Below are positions 52,127 through 60,727 of a stretch of DNA of 64,000 nucleotides, in pieces. Origin of the DNA: Oscillospiraceae bacterium (GTDB taxonomy: Bacteria; Bacillota; Clostridia; Oscillospirales; Ruminococcaceae); the NCBI GenBank assembly GCA_015067215.1, contig SVMW01000008.1, positions 1 through 64,000 of the forward strand. Reading direction: 5' to 3'. Below the pieces are notes generated by a model. The model searched no databases. It saw only the letters and a program-made list of their open reading frames with translations, and was not told where the DNA came from. A program made the translations under genes and the position numbers. Numbering within the stretch: the stretch's first letter is position 1; each line of letters opens with the position of its first letter.

Positions 52127-52198
52127 AAACAGATGTGGTTGTAAACGGAAAAGTCGATAACATAAAACTGAATTTGTTATGAAAAAGATTTTATGGTG

Positions 52199-52227
52199 TT
52201 GAAAAAACGCAATTATTTTAATAGAAT
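52199..52227 (+). promoter_or_regulatory. Promoter of the AI-2E family gene
   Basis: TTGAAA (52199-52204), 17 nt, TAGAAT (52222-52227). Confidence 0.75.
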
Positions 52228-52288
52228 TAACACATATGGATGTTAATTATTATTTGATAACATTAATTACAGTCAAAAGGGAGTTTAT

Positions 52289-53434
52289 ATGGAATTCAAT
52301 AAAAAACAAGTGAAAAGCATACTGCAGATAGTGGTTGTTTCAATATTGTTTTATTTTCTGCTGAAAGAGCTGAACCTTGTTCTGTCGGCAGTTTCATATC
52401 TGTGGAGCATTTTCAGTGTTTTTGCAATAGGCGGCGCAATGGCGTTCATAATAAATGTGCCTATGAAGTTTTTTGAAGAACATTATTTTTCAAGGTTTAA
52501 AAATATAGGCCGGGCAAAAAGACCGCTGGCATTCATTTTTACGCTTATTGCTATTGTACTGATAGTTTACCTTGTCATGTTTATTGTGGTGCCGGAGCTT
52601 ATCAACACATTGCATATGGTTATATCTCAGCTGCAGGGTCTGTATGACAGACTGCCGCAGATAGTTTCTGACATTTCGGTAAAACTGCATCTGACCGAAG
52701 AAGCAATGCAGTCACTGCAGATTGAATGGTCAAATATTTCTGAAACAGTGATAAAAGCTGTACAGGGCGTTGCAAGCAGCGTGATTTCTTCTTCCACAAA
52801 TATTATCAGCGGCATAGTAAACTTTATAACACAGTTTATTCTTGCTTTTATCTTCTGCATTTATATTCTGTTCTCAAAGGAAAAACTTGGTGCAGCATTC
52901 AAAAAGCTTGTCTATGCTTTGCTGAAAGAAAAACACGCTGACAATATAATAGGCATATTGAGACTTACAGGCAAAACTTTTGCAAGCTTTTTATCAGGGC
53001 AGTGCATGGAAGCGGTTATTCTTGGCAGTATGTTTATAGTGGCTATGACCATATTCCGTATGCCATATGCTCTTCTTGTTGGCGTGCTTATAATGCTGAC
53101 AGCACTTATTCCGATTGTAGGTGCTTTCATAGGCTGTTTTGTAGGTGCATTCCTTATTCTGATGGTAAATCCTATGCAGACAGTATGGTTTGTGGTAATG
53201 TTCCTTGTTATACAGCAGATTGAGGGCAATGTTATCTACCCGAGAGTTGTAGGTTCGTCGGTTGGTTTGCCGCCTATACTTGTTTTTGCCGCTGTTATTG
53301 TTGGCGGTGACCTGTTTGGCGTTGCAGGCATGCTTTTGTTTATTCCGCTCACATCGGTGTTCTTTACAATACTCAGAGCATTTATCGACAGACAGCTTGC
53401 AAAAAAACAGATACCGCCTGAAAAAGTACAGTAA
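52289..53434 (+). CDS. AI-2E family transporter (PerM/YdiK-like)
   Basis: Membrane protein of 381 residues with about seven or eight helices. The order is two N-terminal helices, a large soluble region (about 90-165), then the family-typical C-terminal block with GQCMEAVILG (about 238), TALIPIVGAFIGC (about 271-283) and EGNVIYPRVVGSSVGLPP (about 313-330). The family name comes from TqsA; many members act as Na+/H+ or small-solute exporters, so an AI-2 role should not be assumed. AAAGGGAG precedes the ATG. Confidence 0.92.
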   Translation: MEFNKKQVKSILQIVVVSILFYFLLKELNLVLSAVSYLWSIFSVFAIGGAMAFIINVPMKFFEEHYFSRFKNIGRAKRPLAFIFTLIAIVLIVYLVMFIVVPELINTLHMVISQLQGLYDRLPQIVSDISVKLHLTEEAMQSLQIEWSNISETVIKAVQGVASSVISSSTNIISGIVNFITQFILAFIFCIYILFSKEKLGAAFKKLVYALLKEKHADNIIGILRLTGKTFASFLSGQCMEAVILGSMFIVAMTIFRMPYALLVGVLIMLTALIPIVGAFIGCFVGAFLILMVNPMQTVWFVVMFLVIQQIEGNVIYPRVVGSSVGLPPILVFAAVIVGGDLFGVAGMLLFIPLTSVFFTILRAFIDRQLAKKQIPPEKVQ

Positions 53435-53441
53435 AACAATT

Positions 53442-53472
53442 AATCCCGTCAGAGTTGTCTGACGGGATTTTT
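53442..53472 (+). terminator. Terminator of the AI-2E family gene
   Basis: AATCCCGTCAGA / TCTGACGGGATT followed by TTTA. Confidence 0.92.
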
Positions 53473-53521
53473 ATATGTGATTTATAATATATACAATGCA
53501 GTGTATGGTGCAACTGAGGGG

Positions 53522-54400
53522 TTATCTTGTAACTTTTACGCGTGACAAAACATGACAGGCTTCGCCAGGTGCAAGATGCACACCGTGGTCTTTTTTATCC
53601 CACTGGTGTGAGGCGTCTTCTTTATCGGGCAGACTGAGCCATGGTTCAACACAGAAAAACTTTGTTTTTGGTGTTTTTGCGGTCCACATTGCAACATATG
53701 GAAAATCCTGTACATCAAAATCAATTCTTCTGTTACTGTCTTTTTCTACAACAGAAACTGTTTTTGCGGTGAGGCCTGAAAAAATAAGTGTATCGTTTTC
53801 AAAGAAATTGTCCTTGAGCGGTATCTGTGTTATGTTTTCTTTATAAATACGGTTGCTGCCGTCCAAAAGCAGATTTTCGCTGTAAAGCCATTCAACAGGG
53901 GACTGGGGAGAGTCAAATTCGATGTAATAATCTTCTGTTGTGTGTTTGTCATCAAAAGGAAGGCGGAATCCCGGGTGAAAACCAAGGCCGAAATCCATAC
54001 GGCGGGTATCTGTGTTGGTTACATCAATTTTGTGGTGAACAGAGTGACCGCTGAGCACAAAACTGGTACGGAATACAAAATTGTAAGGGAATTTCTTTTT
54101 GCTTTCAGCGGTTGCTTTATATTCAAAAATAATGATATTGTCTTCTTTGATTACAAGAGTATGCTCCACATTGCGGATAAAACCGTGGTTACCGGCAGGG
54201 TATTCTTCTCCGTCAACAATAAATTTGCCGTCTTTGAGCCTTCCAACCCATGGAAACAGCACAGGTGCACTGTAAGCCCATACACTTTTGTCTGACTGCC
54301 AGAGCATTTCTTCGTTGTTATTATTTTTTAAACTTATCATCTGAGCACCAAGACTGTCCACAGTCAGGGTCAGAAAGGTGTTTTTTATTGTGTACTGCAT
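53522..54400 (-). CDS. Aldose 1-epimerase family protein
   Basis: Beta-supersandwich mutarotase-like protein of 292 residues, closest in pattern to LacX/YeaD-type proteins. Seen: LGAQMISLKN (18-27), APVLFPWVGRLKDGKF (about 45-60), NHGFIRN with the catalytic His (about 71-77), GFHPGFRLP (about 149-157), and the Glu in CVEPWLSLPD (about 253-262). It probably interconverts anomers of a sugar or sugar phosphate. AGGACGAGG precedes the ATG. No sugar operon adjoins. Confidence 0.9.
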   Translation of the reverse strand: MQYTIKNTFLTLTVDSLGAQMISLKNNNNEEMLWQSDKSVWAYSAPVLFPWVGRLKDGKFIVDGEEYPAGNHGFIRNVEHTLVIKEDNIIIFEYKATAESKKKFPYNFVFRTSFVLSGHSVHHKIDVTNTDTRRMDFGLGFHPGFRLPFDDKHTTEDYYIEFDSPQSPVEWLYSENLLLDGSNRIYKENITQIPLKDNFFENDTLIFSGLTAKTVSVVEKDSNRRIDFDVQDFPYVAMWTAKTPKTKFFCVEPWLSLPDKEDASHQWDKKDHGVHLAPGEACHVLSRVKVTR

Positions 54401-54622
54401 TTGCCTCGTCCTTTGAAAATAGTGTTTAAAAAATCATATTTTACATATTCCTGCAACATTTTTGATGGTTTTTATATATTATATACTACTTTTATCATAA
54501 ATTAAAGATGCAAAATGACTAAAATTTTGCAATTTTAAATAATTTAAGTAATATTTTGCAACATTTACGAAGGTTTTGTCATATTAAGATGTATAATCTG
54601 CACAAAATATACAAGAAAAATA

Positions 54623-54652
54623 TTGAAAAACATACAATTGCTGTGATATAAT
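54623..54652 (+). promoter_or_regulatory. Extended -10 promoter of prfC
   Basis: TTGAAA (54623-54628), 18 nt, TATAAT (54647-54652) preceded by TGA. The rest of 54401-54622 is AT-rich. It contains two similar segments (GCAACATTTttGAtGGTTTT near 54453 and GCAACATTTacGAaGGTTTT near 54558) of unknown meaning. Confidence 0.75.
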
Positions 54653-54697
54653 TAATTGGTTAATGATTTATCGGACTGTATTTTATGGAGGATTGCT

Positions 54698-56287
54698 GTG
54701 AAGGATTTTATAAATCAGATAGATAAGCGTCGCACATTTGCTATCATTTCTCACCCTGACGCAGGTAAAACAACACTTACAGAAAAACTGCTTTTGTACG
54801 GCGGTGCAATTCAGCAGGCAGGTATCGTTAAAGGTAAAAAAGGTGCTCGTGCAGCAACTTCCGACTGGATGGAAATTGAAAAACAGCGTGGTATTTCCGT
54901 TACATCATCTGTTATGCAGTTTAACTATGACGGCTACTGTGTAAATATTCTGGATACCCCTGGTCACCAGGACTTCTCTGAAGACACATACCGTACACTT
55001 ATGGCTGCGGACAGTGCAGTAATGGTTATCGACGCAGCAAAAGGTGTTGAAACACAGACTAAAAAACTGTTCAAGGTTTGTACACTCAGAAACATCCCTA
55101 TTTTTACATTTATAAACAAAATGGACCGTGAAAGTCAGGACCCGTTTGATCTCCTGCAGGAAATTGAAGATGTTCTGGGCATTGAAACATATCCAATGAA
55201 CTGGCCAATCGGTTCCGGTAAAGATTTCAAAGGTGTTTATGACCGCAACAATCAGGAAATCATTGCGTTCAGTCATGACGGTAAAGTAGGTGTAAACCAG
55301 GCTATAGCAACAAAGGCAAAAATAGGCGATGACAACCTGGACGAACTTCTTACTGCTCCGCTTCACCAGCAGCTCAGTGATGACATTGAACTTATCGAAG
55401 GTGCAGCAGCAGACTTTGACCGCGAAAAAATCAATAAAGGTAAACTTACACCTGTTTTCTTTGGTTCTGCACTTACAAACTTTGGTGTTGAACCATTCAT
55501 AAAAGAATTCCTTGCCCTCACAACATCACCGTTGGCAAGAAATTCCGACGCAGGCCTTATTGACCCTAAAAGCGAAGATTTTTCTGCTTTTGTGTTTAAA
55601 ATTCAGGCTAATATGAACAAAGCTCACCGCGACAGAATTGCATTTATGCGTATCTGCAGCGGCAAGTTTGAACGCGGCATGGATGTTTTCCACGTTCAGG
55701 CAGGCAAAAAAATCAAGCTGGCACAGTCTACACAGCTTATGGCAAGTGAACGTGAAACTGTTGATGAAGCATTTGCTGGGGATATCATTGGTATCTTTGA
55801 CCCGGGCATCTTCTCAATCGGCGATACCATCACAACAGCTAAAAAACCTTTTAAATTTGCAAGTATTCCGACCTTTGCACCTGAACATTTTGCAAGAATC
55901 TCTCAGGTTGACACAATGAAGCGTAAACAGTTTGTAAAAGGTATGGAACAGATTGCACAGGAAGGTGCTATCCAGATATTCAAGGAACTGGGCGGCGGTA
56001 TGGAAGAAGTTATCGTTGGTGTTGTTGGCGTGCTTCAGCTGGAAGTTCTGGAACATCGTCTCAAAACAGAGTACAATGTTGATATCCGCATCACTCCGCT
56101 TCCATATGCACATATCAGATGGATTGAAAACGAAGAAATTGATGTTAAAAAACTTAACCTTACATCTGATACAAAATGCGTTGAAGACTTTAAAAACCGC
56201 AAACTGCTTCTTTTCACAAGCCCATGGAATGTTAACTGGGCTACCGAAAAGAATCCTGACCTTATCCTTGCTGAAATCGGCAAGTAA
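54698..56287 (+). CDS. prfC: Peptide chain release factor 3
   Basis: GTPase that ejects RF1/RF2 after termination. 529 residues, the usual RF3 length. G1 is AIISHPDAGKTTLTEKLL (about 15-32), switch and G3 region DTPGHQDFSEDTYR (about 88-101), G4 NKMDRES, then domains II and III with FGSALTNFGVEPF. The GTG at 54698 is chosen because GGAGG lies 6 nt upstream and the protein begins VKDFINQIDKRRTFAIISHPD as in the family. Own promoter and terminator. Confidence 0.97.
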   Translation: MKDFINQIDKRRTFAIISHPDAGKTTLTEKLLLYGGAIQQAGIVKGKKGARAATSDWMEIEKQRGISVTSSVMQFNYDGYCVNILDTPGHQDFSEDTYRTLMAADSAVMVIDAAKGVETQTKKLFKVCTLRNIPIFTFINKMDRESQDPFDLLQEIEDVLGIETYPMNWPIGSGKDFKGVYDRNNQEIIAFSHDGKVGVNQAIATKAKIGDDNLDELLTAPLHQQLSDDIELIEGAAADFDREKINKGKLTPVFFGSALTNFGVEPFIKEFLALTTSPLARNSDAGLIDPKSEDFSAFVFKIQANMNKAHRDRIAFMRICSGKFERGMDVFHVQAGKKIKLAQSTQLMASERETVDEAFAGDIIGIFDPGIFSIGDTITTAKKPFKFASIPTFAPEHFARISQVDTMKRKQFVKGMEQIAQEGAIQIFKELGGGMEEVIVGVVGVLQLEVLEHRLKTEYNVDIRITPLPYAHIRWIENEEIDVKKLNLTSDTKCVEDFKNRKLLLFTSPWNVNWATEKNPDLILAEIGK

Positions 56288-56324
56288 TATACTGGGGTAT
56301 AAAGCGGATACAGTTTATTATACA

Positions 56325-56363
56325 AGACAGACGGCATATATTATTCCGTCTGTCTGTTTTTTT
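56325..56363 (+). terminator. Terminator of prfC
   Basis: AGACAGACGG / CCGTCTGTCT followed by GTTTTTTTG. Confidence 0.9.
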
Positions 56364-56489
56364 GCCTGTTTAAGCATATAATAATAAATAATATGGGACT
56401 TATATGTGTTTTTTTGGGCATTTTAATTGATTATTAATGTAAAATGGTGTAAAATTATATAGATTAAAAAGAATTTTTGGGAGACTGTT

Positions 56490-58376
56490 ATGTCTGACTA
56501 TATAAAATCCAAACTATCAGTATTACTATCAAAAAACCGCAGAACGATTTTGCTTATGGCAGACGTGTTTGTGGTTGCTGTTGCATATTCTCTCACGTGG
56601 GTGCTTATCTCCGGCAGGGCTGATATGAAGGTTTATTTCAGTTTGCTGGTTTCAAGCTGTTTTCTGTTTGTTTCCTGCTTTGCAATTGTATATGCAACGA
56701 CAGGTATGTACGACAGCCTGTGGAGATATGCTGAAATTGTGGAAATTTTCAAATGCTGCCGTTCGTCATTAGTGGCAACAGTTATATTTGTATGTATGAC
56801 ACTGGCGCTGTTTAACGAAAGACGTATTCCGCTGAGTGTTTACGGCCTTTCTGCAATGTTTGCAACCACTTTTACACTGTACATCCGTCTTGTTTACCGC
56901 ATGTACCGCAACACACTTATCAACCGCAAAGGCAAAAAACGCCGCCGTGTTCTGGTTGTAGGTGCAGGTGATGCTGCAAGCACCCTGCTGCACGAAATCA
57001 ACAAGAACCCTACTAAAGAAATGAACGTTATCTGTGCTGTTGACGACGACAGAAACAAAGTTGGCCGCAACCTTATGGGCGTTCATGTTATGGGTACAAC
57101 AGAGGATATCCCGGCCCTTGTAAAACAGTGTCAGATTGAAACAATCCTCATTGCAATTCCAACCCTTAATAGCCAGAATAAAAAGCGTATTCTGGATATA
57201 TGTTCATCAACCGACTGCAACATCCGTATGCTTCCTGATATCGTAAAGATTATCAAGGATGACGAGGACATTCTGTCCCGTATTACAGATGTTAAGGTGG
57301 AAGACCTGCTTGGCCGTGAACCTGTTGTTCTTGCAGAGGAAGCAGTAAGCTTCATTCAGAACAAAGTGATTATGGTTACAGGCGGCGGCGGTTCCATCGG
57401 CAGCGAACTGTGCCGTCAGATTGCAAACTTTAAGCCTAAAAAGCTTATTATTGTCGATATATACGAAAACTCAGCTTATTCTATACAGCAGGAACTTAAA
57501 CGTAAATTCGGCAGAAAGCTGGACCTTGATGTAAGAATTGCTTCTGTGCGAGACACCAAGAAAATTGATGACCTGTTTAACGAGCTGAGACCTGATGTTG
57601 TGTTCCACGCAGCTGCCCACAAACATGTACCGCTTATGGAAGACGCACCGGAAGAAGCTGTTAAAAACAATGTTTTCGGCACATACAACTGTGCACTCTG
57701 TGCAGAAAAATACAACGTTGAAAAATTTGTCCTCATCTCCACAGACAAAGCTGTTAACCCTACAAATGTTATGGGTGCAACAAAACGTATATGTGAAATG
57801 ATTATCCAGAACATCGCGGAAAACACTGAAGGCACAACAACATTTGCAGCTGTTCGTTTCGGCAATGTTCTCGGTTCCAATGGTTCTGTTATTCCGCTGT
57901 TTAAGGAACAGCTGGCAGAAGGCGGCCCGCTTACAGTTACCGACAAGGAAGTTATCCGTTACTTTATGACAATTCCGGAAGCTGTTTCACTTGTGCTGTC
58001 AGCAGGCGCTATAAGCAATAAAAGCGGCGAAATTTTTGTTCTTGATATGGGCGAACCTGTCAAGATTGTCACACTGGCAGAAAACCTTATTAAAATGTCA
58101 GGGCTTATCCCTTACAAGGATATCGACATTGTGTTTACAGGTTTAAGACCGGGTGAAAAGCTTTATGAAGAACTGCTTATGGACGAAGAAGGACTGCGTA
58201 AAACAGACAATAACAAGATATTTATCGGTTCACCGCTTAAAATGGATGCATCCCGCTTCTTTACTGACCTGCTGGAACTCAAGGCAATTGCCTATGAAAA
58301 CAACAGTGAAGAGCTTATGAAAAAAATTGAGACAATGGTTCCTACATTTAACCATCAGGTTATTGACTATCATTGA
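56490..58376 (+). CDS. CapD/PglF-type nucleoside-diphosphate-sugar 4,6-dehydratase
   Basis: Membrane-anchored polysaccharide biosynthesis protein of 628 residues. Four N-terminal transmembrane helices (about 18-115) precede a CoA-binding-like Rossmann domain (VLVVGAGDAAS, about 152-162) and an extended SDR dehydratase domain (VTGGGGSIGSELCRQI, about 294-309). The catalytic motif has Met in place of Tyr (STDKAVNPTNVMGATKR, M...K), a feature of UDP-GlcNAc 4,6-dehydratases of the PglF/CapD/FlaA1 group. It probably makes a UDP-4-keto-6-deoxy-HexNAc for a glycan. It overlaps or abuts a sugar-phosphate transferase, 17 nt downstream. Confidence 0.92.
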   Translation: MSDYIKSKLSVLLSKNRRTILLMADVFVVAVAYSLTWVLISGRADMKVYFSLLVSSCFLFVSCFAIVYATTGMYDSLWRYAEIVEIFKCCRSSLVATVIFVCMTLALFNERRIPLSVYGLSAMFATTFTLYIRLVYRMYRNTLINRKGKKRRRVLVVGAGDAASTLLHEINKNPTKEMNVICAVDDDRNKVGRNLMGVHVMGTTEDIPALVKQCQIETILIAIPTLNSQNKKRILDICSSTDCNIRMLPDIVKIIKDDEDILSRITDVKVEDLLGREPVVLAEEAVSFIQNKVIMVTGGGGSIGSELCRQIANFKPKKLIIVDIYENSAYSIQQELKRKFGRKLDLDVRIASVRDTKKIDDLFNELRPDVVFHAAAHKHVPLMEDAPEEAVKNNVFGTYNCALCAEKYNVEKFVLISTDKAVNPTNVMGATKRICEMIIQNIAENTEGTTTFAAVRFGNVLGSNGSVIPLFKEQLAEGGPLTVTDKEVIRYFMTIPEAVSLVLSAGAISNKSGEIFVLDMGEPVKIVTLAENLIKMSGLIPYKDIDIVFTGLRPGEKLYEELLMDEEGLRKTDNNKIFIGSPLKMDASRFFTDLLELKAIAYENNSEELMKKIETMVPTFNHQVIDYH

Positions 58377-58393
58377 TATATCGGAGAAAAGTT

Positions 58394-58978
58394 ATGTATC
58401 AGTATGTAAAACGATTTTTTGATATTGTTTTGTCTTTAGGGGCAATAATTGTGCTTTCACCTGTTTTGCTGGTGCTTGCTGTGCTTATAAAAATGGACAG
58501 CAAAGGCCCTGTTCTTTTTAAACAGAAAAGGGTAGGCAAGGATAAAACACATTTTGAAATTTTAAAATTCAGGACAATGTATGCAGATGTGCCAAAAGAT
58601 GTGCCTACACACCTTCTGGCAGACCCTGCAAGCAAAATTACAAAAATCGGTAAATTTCTCCGCAAATCAAGCCTTGATGAACTGCCTCAGATATTCAACA
58701 TTTTCAAAGGTGAAATGAGTATTATCGGCCCCAGACCTGCACTGTGGAACCAGTTTGACCTTATAGCAGAACGCGATAAGTATGGTGCAAACGATGTGCG
58801 CCCGGGACTGACAGGTCTGGCACAGATTATGGGCAGAGACGAATTGCCAATTGATGTAAAGGCAAAGTATGACGGGGATTATGTAAAGGACATATCTCTG
58901 AAAAATGATGCAAAAATCTTTTTTGGCACCATTACAAGCGTACTTAAAGCTGACGGCATACAGGAAGGCAGACAGTAA
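58394..58978 (+). CDS. Initiating sugar-phosphate transferase (PglC/WcaJ family)
   Basis: Monotopic phosphoglycosyl transferase of 194 residues that moves a sugar-1-phosphate onto undecaprenyl phosphate. One N-terminal re-entrant/membrane helix (about 12-33), then KMDSKGPVLFKQKRVGKD, FEILKFRTMY, the catalytic DE in SSLDELPQIFNIFKGEMS, and GPRPAL, as in the small PglC-like forms. The ATG at 58394 is chosen for GGAG upstream; a TTG at 58373 overlapping the previous gene is unlikely. With the dehydratase it forms an initiation module; the aminotransferase and acetyltransferase expected for bacillosamine are not in the window. Confidence 0.92.
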   Translation: MYQYVKRFFDIVLSLGAIIVLSPVLLVLAVLIKMDSKGPVLFKQKRVGKDKTHFEILKFRTMYADVPKDVPTHLLADPASKITKIGKFLRKSSLDELPQIFNIFKGEMSIIGPRPALWNQFDLIAERDKYGANDVRPGLTGLAQIMGRDELPIDVKAKYDGDYVKDISLKNDAKIFFGTITSVLKADGIQEGRQ

Positions 58979-58989
58979 AAAAGTAAAAC

Positions 58990-59032
58990 AAAAGCAGACA
59001 CGGCTTATACTCATCCGTGCCTGCTTTTTTAT
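58990..59032 (+). terminator. Terminator of the glycan initiation module
   Basis: AAAGCAGaCACGG / CCGTGcCTGCTTTTTT. It is also positioned to end the small minus-strand gene at 59057. Confidence 0.88.
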
Positions 59033-59056
59033 TTTGTTCAACAGTTTGCTTTGAGA

Positions 59057-59167
59057 CTATTTTCTGTTCTGGTTTTCCTGTTTGTTCTGCTGTTCCTGTT
59101 TGTTCTGCTGGTTTTTCTGTTCGCTGTTACGGTTTTCGTTTCGGTTCTGGTTTTTGTTTTTAGCCAT
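59057..59167 (-). CDS. 36-residue Asn/Gln/Lys-rich small protein
   Basis: Small ORF beginning MAKNKNQNRNENRNSEQKNQ and ending with repeats of QNKQE and NQNRK. More than half the residues are Asn, Gln, Lys or Glu and there are no hydrophobic residues after Ala2. AAGGGGTG precedes the ATG (59167-59165) at usual spacing. A TATACT -10 with TTGAAT 18 nt upstream lies before it, and a terminator follows. I do not recognise it with certainty; composition recalls gamma-type small acid-soluble spore proteins and other small clostridial spore-associated peptides. Function not assigned. Confidence 0.6.
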   Translation of the reverse strand: MAKNKNQNRNENRNSEQKNQQNKQEQQNKQENQNRK

Positions 59168-59352
59168 GGTGTAACACCCCTTTCTGCCTTTAGTATAATC
59201 TGATACCAAAAAAATATTCAAAAACAGCACAGAAAAGTATTAATAGTATTTGTAAACTTGAAAAAAGTGTGTTACAATATAATTTGGAGTATAGCTGTTA
59301 ATGGCTATAAATGGAATATTATAAATAAATTGAAATACAGGAGATACTCAAA

Positions 59353-60096
59353 ATGTCAGGACATTCCAAGTGGAGTACAATCAAAAGAAAAAAAGGCGCT
59401 AACGACGCTGCAAGAGCTAAAGTTTTTACAAAACTTGCAAGAGAAATTTCCGTTGCTGTTAAAGAAGGCGGTACAGACCCAAACAACAACTCACGTCTTC
59501 GTGACCTTCTTGCAAAAGGCCGTGCAGCAAACGTTCCTCAGGACAACCTTATGCGTGCAATCAAAAAAGCAGAAGGTGACGACAAAACAGCATACGAAAG
59601 CATCGTATACGAAGGTTACGGCCACAGCGGTATCGCTGTTATCGTAGAATGCCTTTCCGACAACAGAAACAGAACAGCTTCCAACGTTCGCCACTACTTT
59701 GACAAATTCGGCGGCAACCTTGGTACAAGCGGCTGTGTTTCCTTTATGTTTGAAGACAAAGGCATCATTGTATGTGAAGAAGAAAACGTTGATGAAGAAA
59801 AAGCACTGGAAGCTTGCATGGAAGCAGGCGCAAACGATGTTTCATTTGAAGAAGACGGCATTATCGAATTTGAAACAGATCCTTCCCAGGTTGGCAACGT
59901 TGCAAATGCTCTCAGAGAAATGGGCTATAATGTAACAAGTGCAGAAGCAAGCAAAGTGCCAAACAACTACACAAAAGTTGAAGACGAAGAAGCACTCAGA
60001 AAACTTGCGCTGTTCTTCGATGCTCTCGATGAAGACGACGACGTTCAGAACGTTTACAACAACCTCGAAAACACAGAAGATCTGCCGGAACTTTAA
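59353..60096 (+). CDS. YebC/PmpR family protein
   Basis: Protein of 247 residues, complete: MSGHSKWSTIKRKKGANDAARAK start, DPNNNSRLRDLLAKGRAANVP (about 37-57), YEGYGHSGIAVIVE (about 76-89), and the acidic C-terminus. The family was first described as DNA-binding regulators; recent work shows YebC proteins relieve ribosome stalling at proline stretches, so a translation role is likely. CAGGAGAT-type site before the ATG. A TATAAT lies at 59278-59283, but the -35 spacing to TTGAAA is only 14 nt. Confidence 0.95.
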   Translation: MSGHSKWSTIKRKKGANDAARAKVFTKLAREISVAVKEGGTDPNNNSRLRDLLAKGRAANVPQDNLMRAIKKAEGDDKTAYESIVYEGYGHSGIAVIVECLSDNRNRTASNVRHYFDKFGGNLGTSGCVSFMFEDKGIIVCEEENVDEEKALEACMEAGANDVSFEEDGIIEFETDPSQVGNVANALREMGYNVTSAEASKVPNNYTKVEDEEALRKLALFFDALDEDDDVQNVYNNLENTEDLPEL

Positions 60097-60109
60097 TAAC
60101 TGATTACTG

Positions 60110-60136
60110 AAAGAGGGGAATTATCCCCTCTTTTTG
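60110..60136 (+). terminator. Terminator of yebC
   Basis: AAAGAGGGGA / TCCCCTCTTTTT around ATTA. Confidence 0.93.
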
Positions 60137-60228
60137 TTTATATTAAAACATCAGATGTCCGGACAAAATATTAGATGATGGATATATAATGCAAGGCAGT
60201 CAATTTTGTAACAAAGTCACGGTATCTA

Positions 60229-60257
60229 TTGAAAAACTCGGTGTTTTATGTTAATAT
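60229..60257 (+). promoter_or_regulatory. Promoter of the TM1266/ABC operon leader
   Basis: TTGAAA (60229-60234), 17 nt, TAATAT (60252-60257). Confidence 0.65.
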
Positions 60258-60263
60258 AAACTT

Positions 60264-60425
60264 GTCCGAATTCCAAGAGTTTTCTGAGAACAGGATATAA
60301 AATTCATATCGTACTGCAACTGTTGGGTACGTCCCGGCATTAAAGGCGAAGAAAACAATTTACACAGCACTTATTATATCTGCACTGATTTTGTTTCCAT
60401 GCCTTTGGCATGGTTTTTTTATTTT
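60264..60425 (+). promoter_or_regulatory. Unrecognised structured leader RNA (riboswitch-like)
   Basis: About 160 nt between the promoter and an intrinsic terminator, with no ORF. Possible closing stem GTTTTC (60279-60284) with GAAAAC (60350-60356). Inside are hairpins GATAT/ATATC (about 60294-60311) and CGTAC/GTACG (about 60310-60332), and a possible pseudoknot AACAG (60289-60293) with CTGTT (60320-60324). GGCAT (60336-60340) is complementary to ATGCC (60399-60403) of the terminator, a potential antiterminator. I compared it by eye with TPP, cobalamin, FMN, SAM, THF, purine, ZTP and glycine cores and found no match. Confidence 0.55.
60397..60421 (+). terminator. Leader terminator before the TM1266 gene
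   Basis: CCATGCC / GGCATGG with a TTT loop and seven T. It lies 40 nt before the first gene of the operon, in the position of a riboswitch expression platform. Confidence 0.88.
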
Positions 60426-60461
60426 CAGGATATGAATAATTCGTTTAGAGGAGGTAGAGTT

Positions 60462-60713
60462 ATGGAAAACAGAATATCAGTTGTCAGCATCATTGTTGAA
60501 CAGCTGGAATCCACTGCTGTTATCAATTCTCTCTTGCACGAATACGGACAATATATTGTAGGCAGAATGGGTATTCCATACCGCGAAAAAGGGGTTTCAA
60601 TCATATGTGTTGTAATTGATGCACCAAATGATGTCACAAGTTCCCTCAGCGGCAAGCTGGGTATGGTAAAAGGCGTTAAAGCCAAAACCGTTACTGCAAA
60701 ACAGTCCAATTAA
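60462..60713 (+). CDS. TM1266 family protein (iron-only hydrogenase system putative regulator)
   Basis: Ferredoxin-like (ACT/NikR C-terminal-like) protein of 83 residues: ENRISVVSIIVEQ, then LLHEYGQYIVGRMGIPYREKGVSIICVV, then LSGKLGMVKGVKAKT. The family is often encoded beside [FeFe]-hydrogenase maturation genes; none is in view. The ATG at 60462 follows AGGAGG by 7 nt; an upstream in-frame ATG lies inside the terminator. It is 14 nt before the ABC lipoprotein gene, so it belongs to that operon. Role inferred from the family name only. Confidence 0.85.
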   Translation: MENRISVVSIIVEQLESTAVINSLLHEYGQYIVGRMGIPYREKGVSIICVVIDAPNDVTSSLSGKLGMVKGVKAKTVTAKQSN

Positions 60714-60727
60714 GAGAGGTTTTTAAA

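Noticed and set aside
52289-53434. Naming this an autoinducer-2 exporter
   Set aside because: The AI-2E family includes ion and solute exporters and no luxS or lsr gene is near, so only the family is stated.
54450-54580. Two similar segments around GCAACATTT in the prfC upstream region
   Set aside because: About 20 bp, imperfect and in very AT-rich DNA. They could be binding sites, but the evidence is too thin for a separate call.
60264-60425. TPP riboswitch before the NMT1-type transporter
   Set aside because: A CTGAGA is present, but the second TPP sensor arm and the other core bases are missing, so I did not name it.
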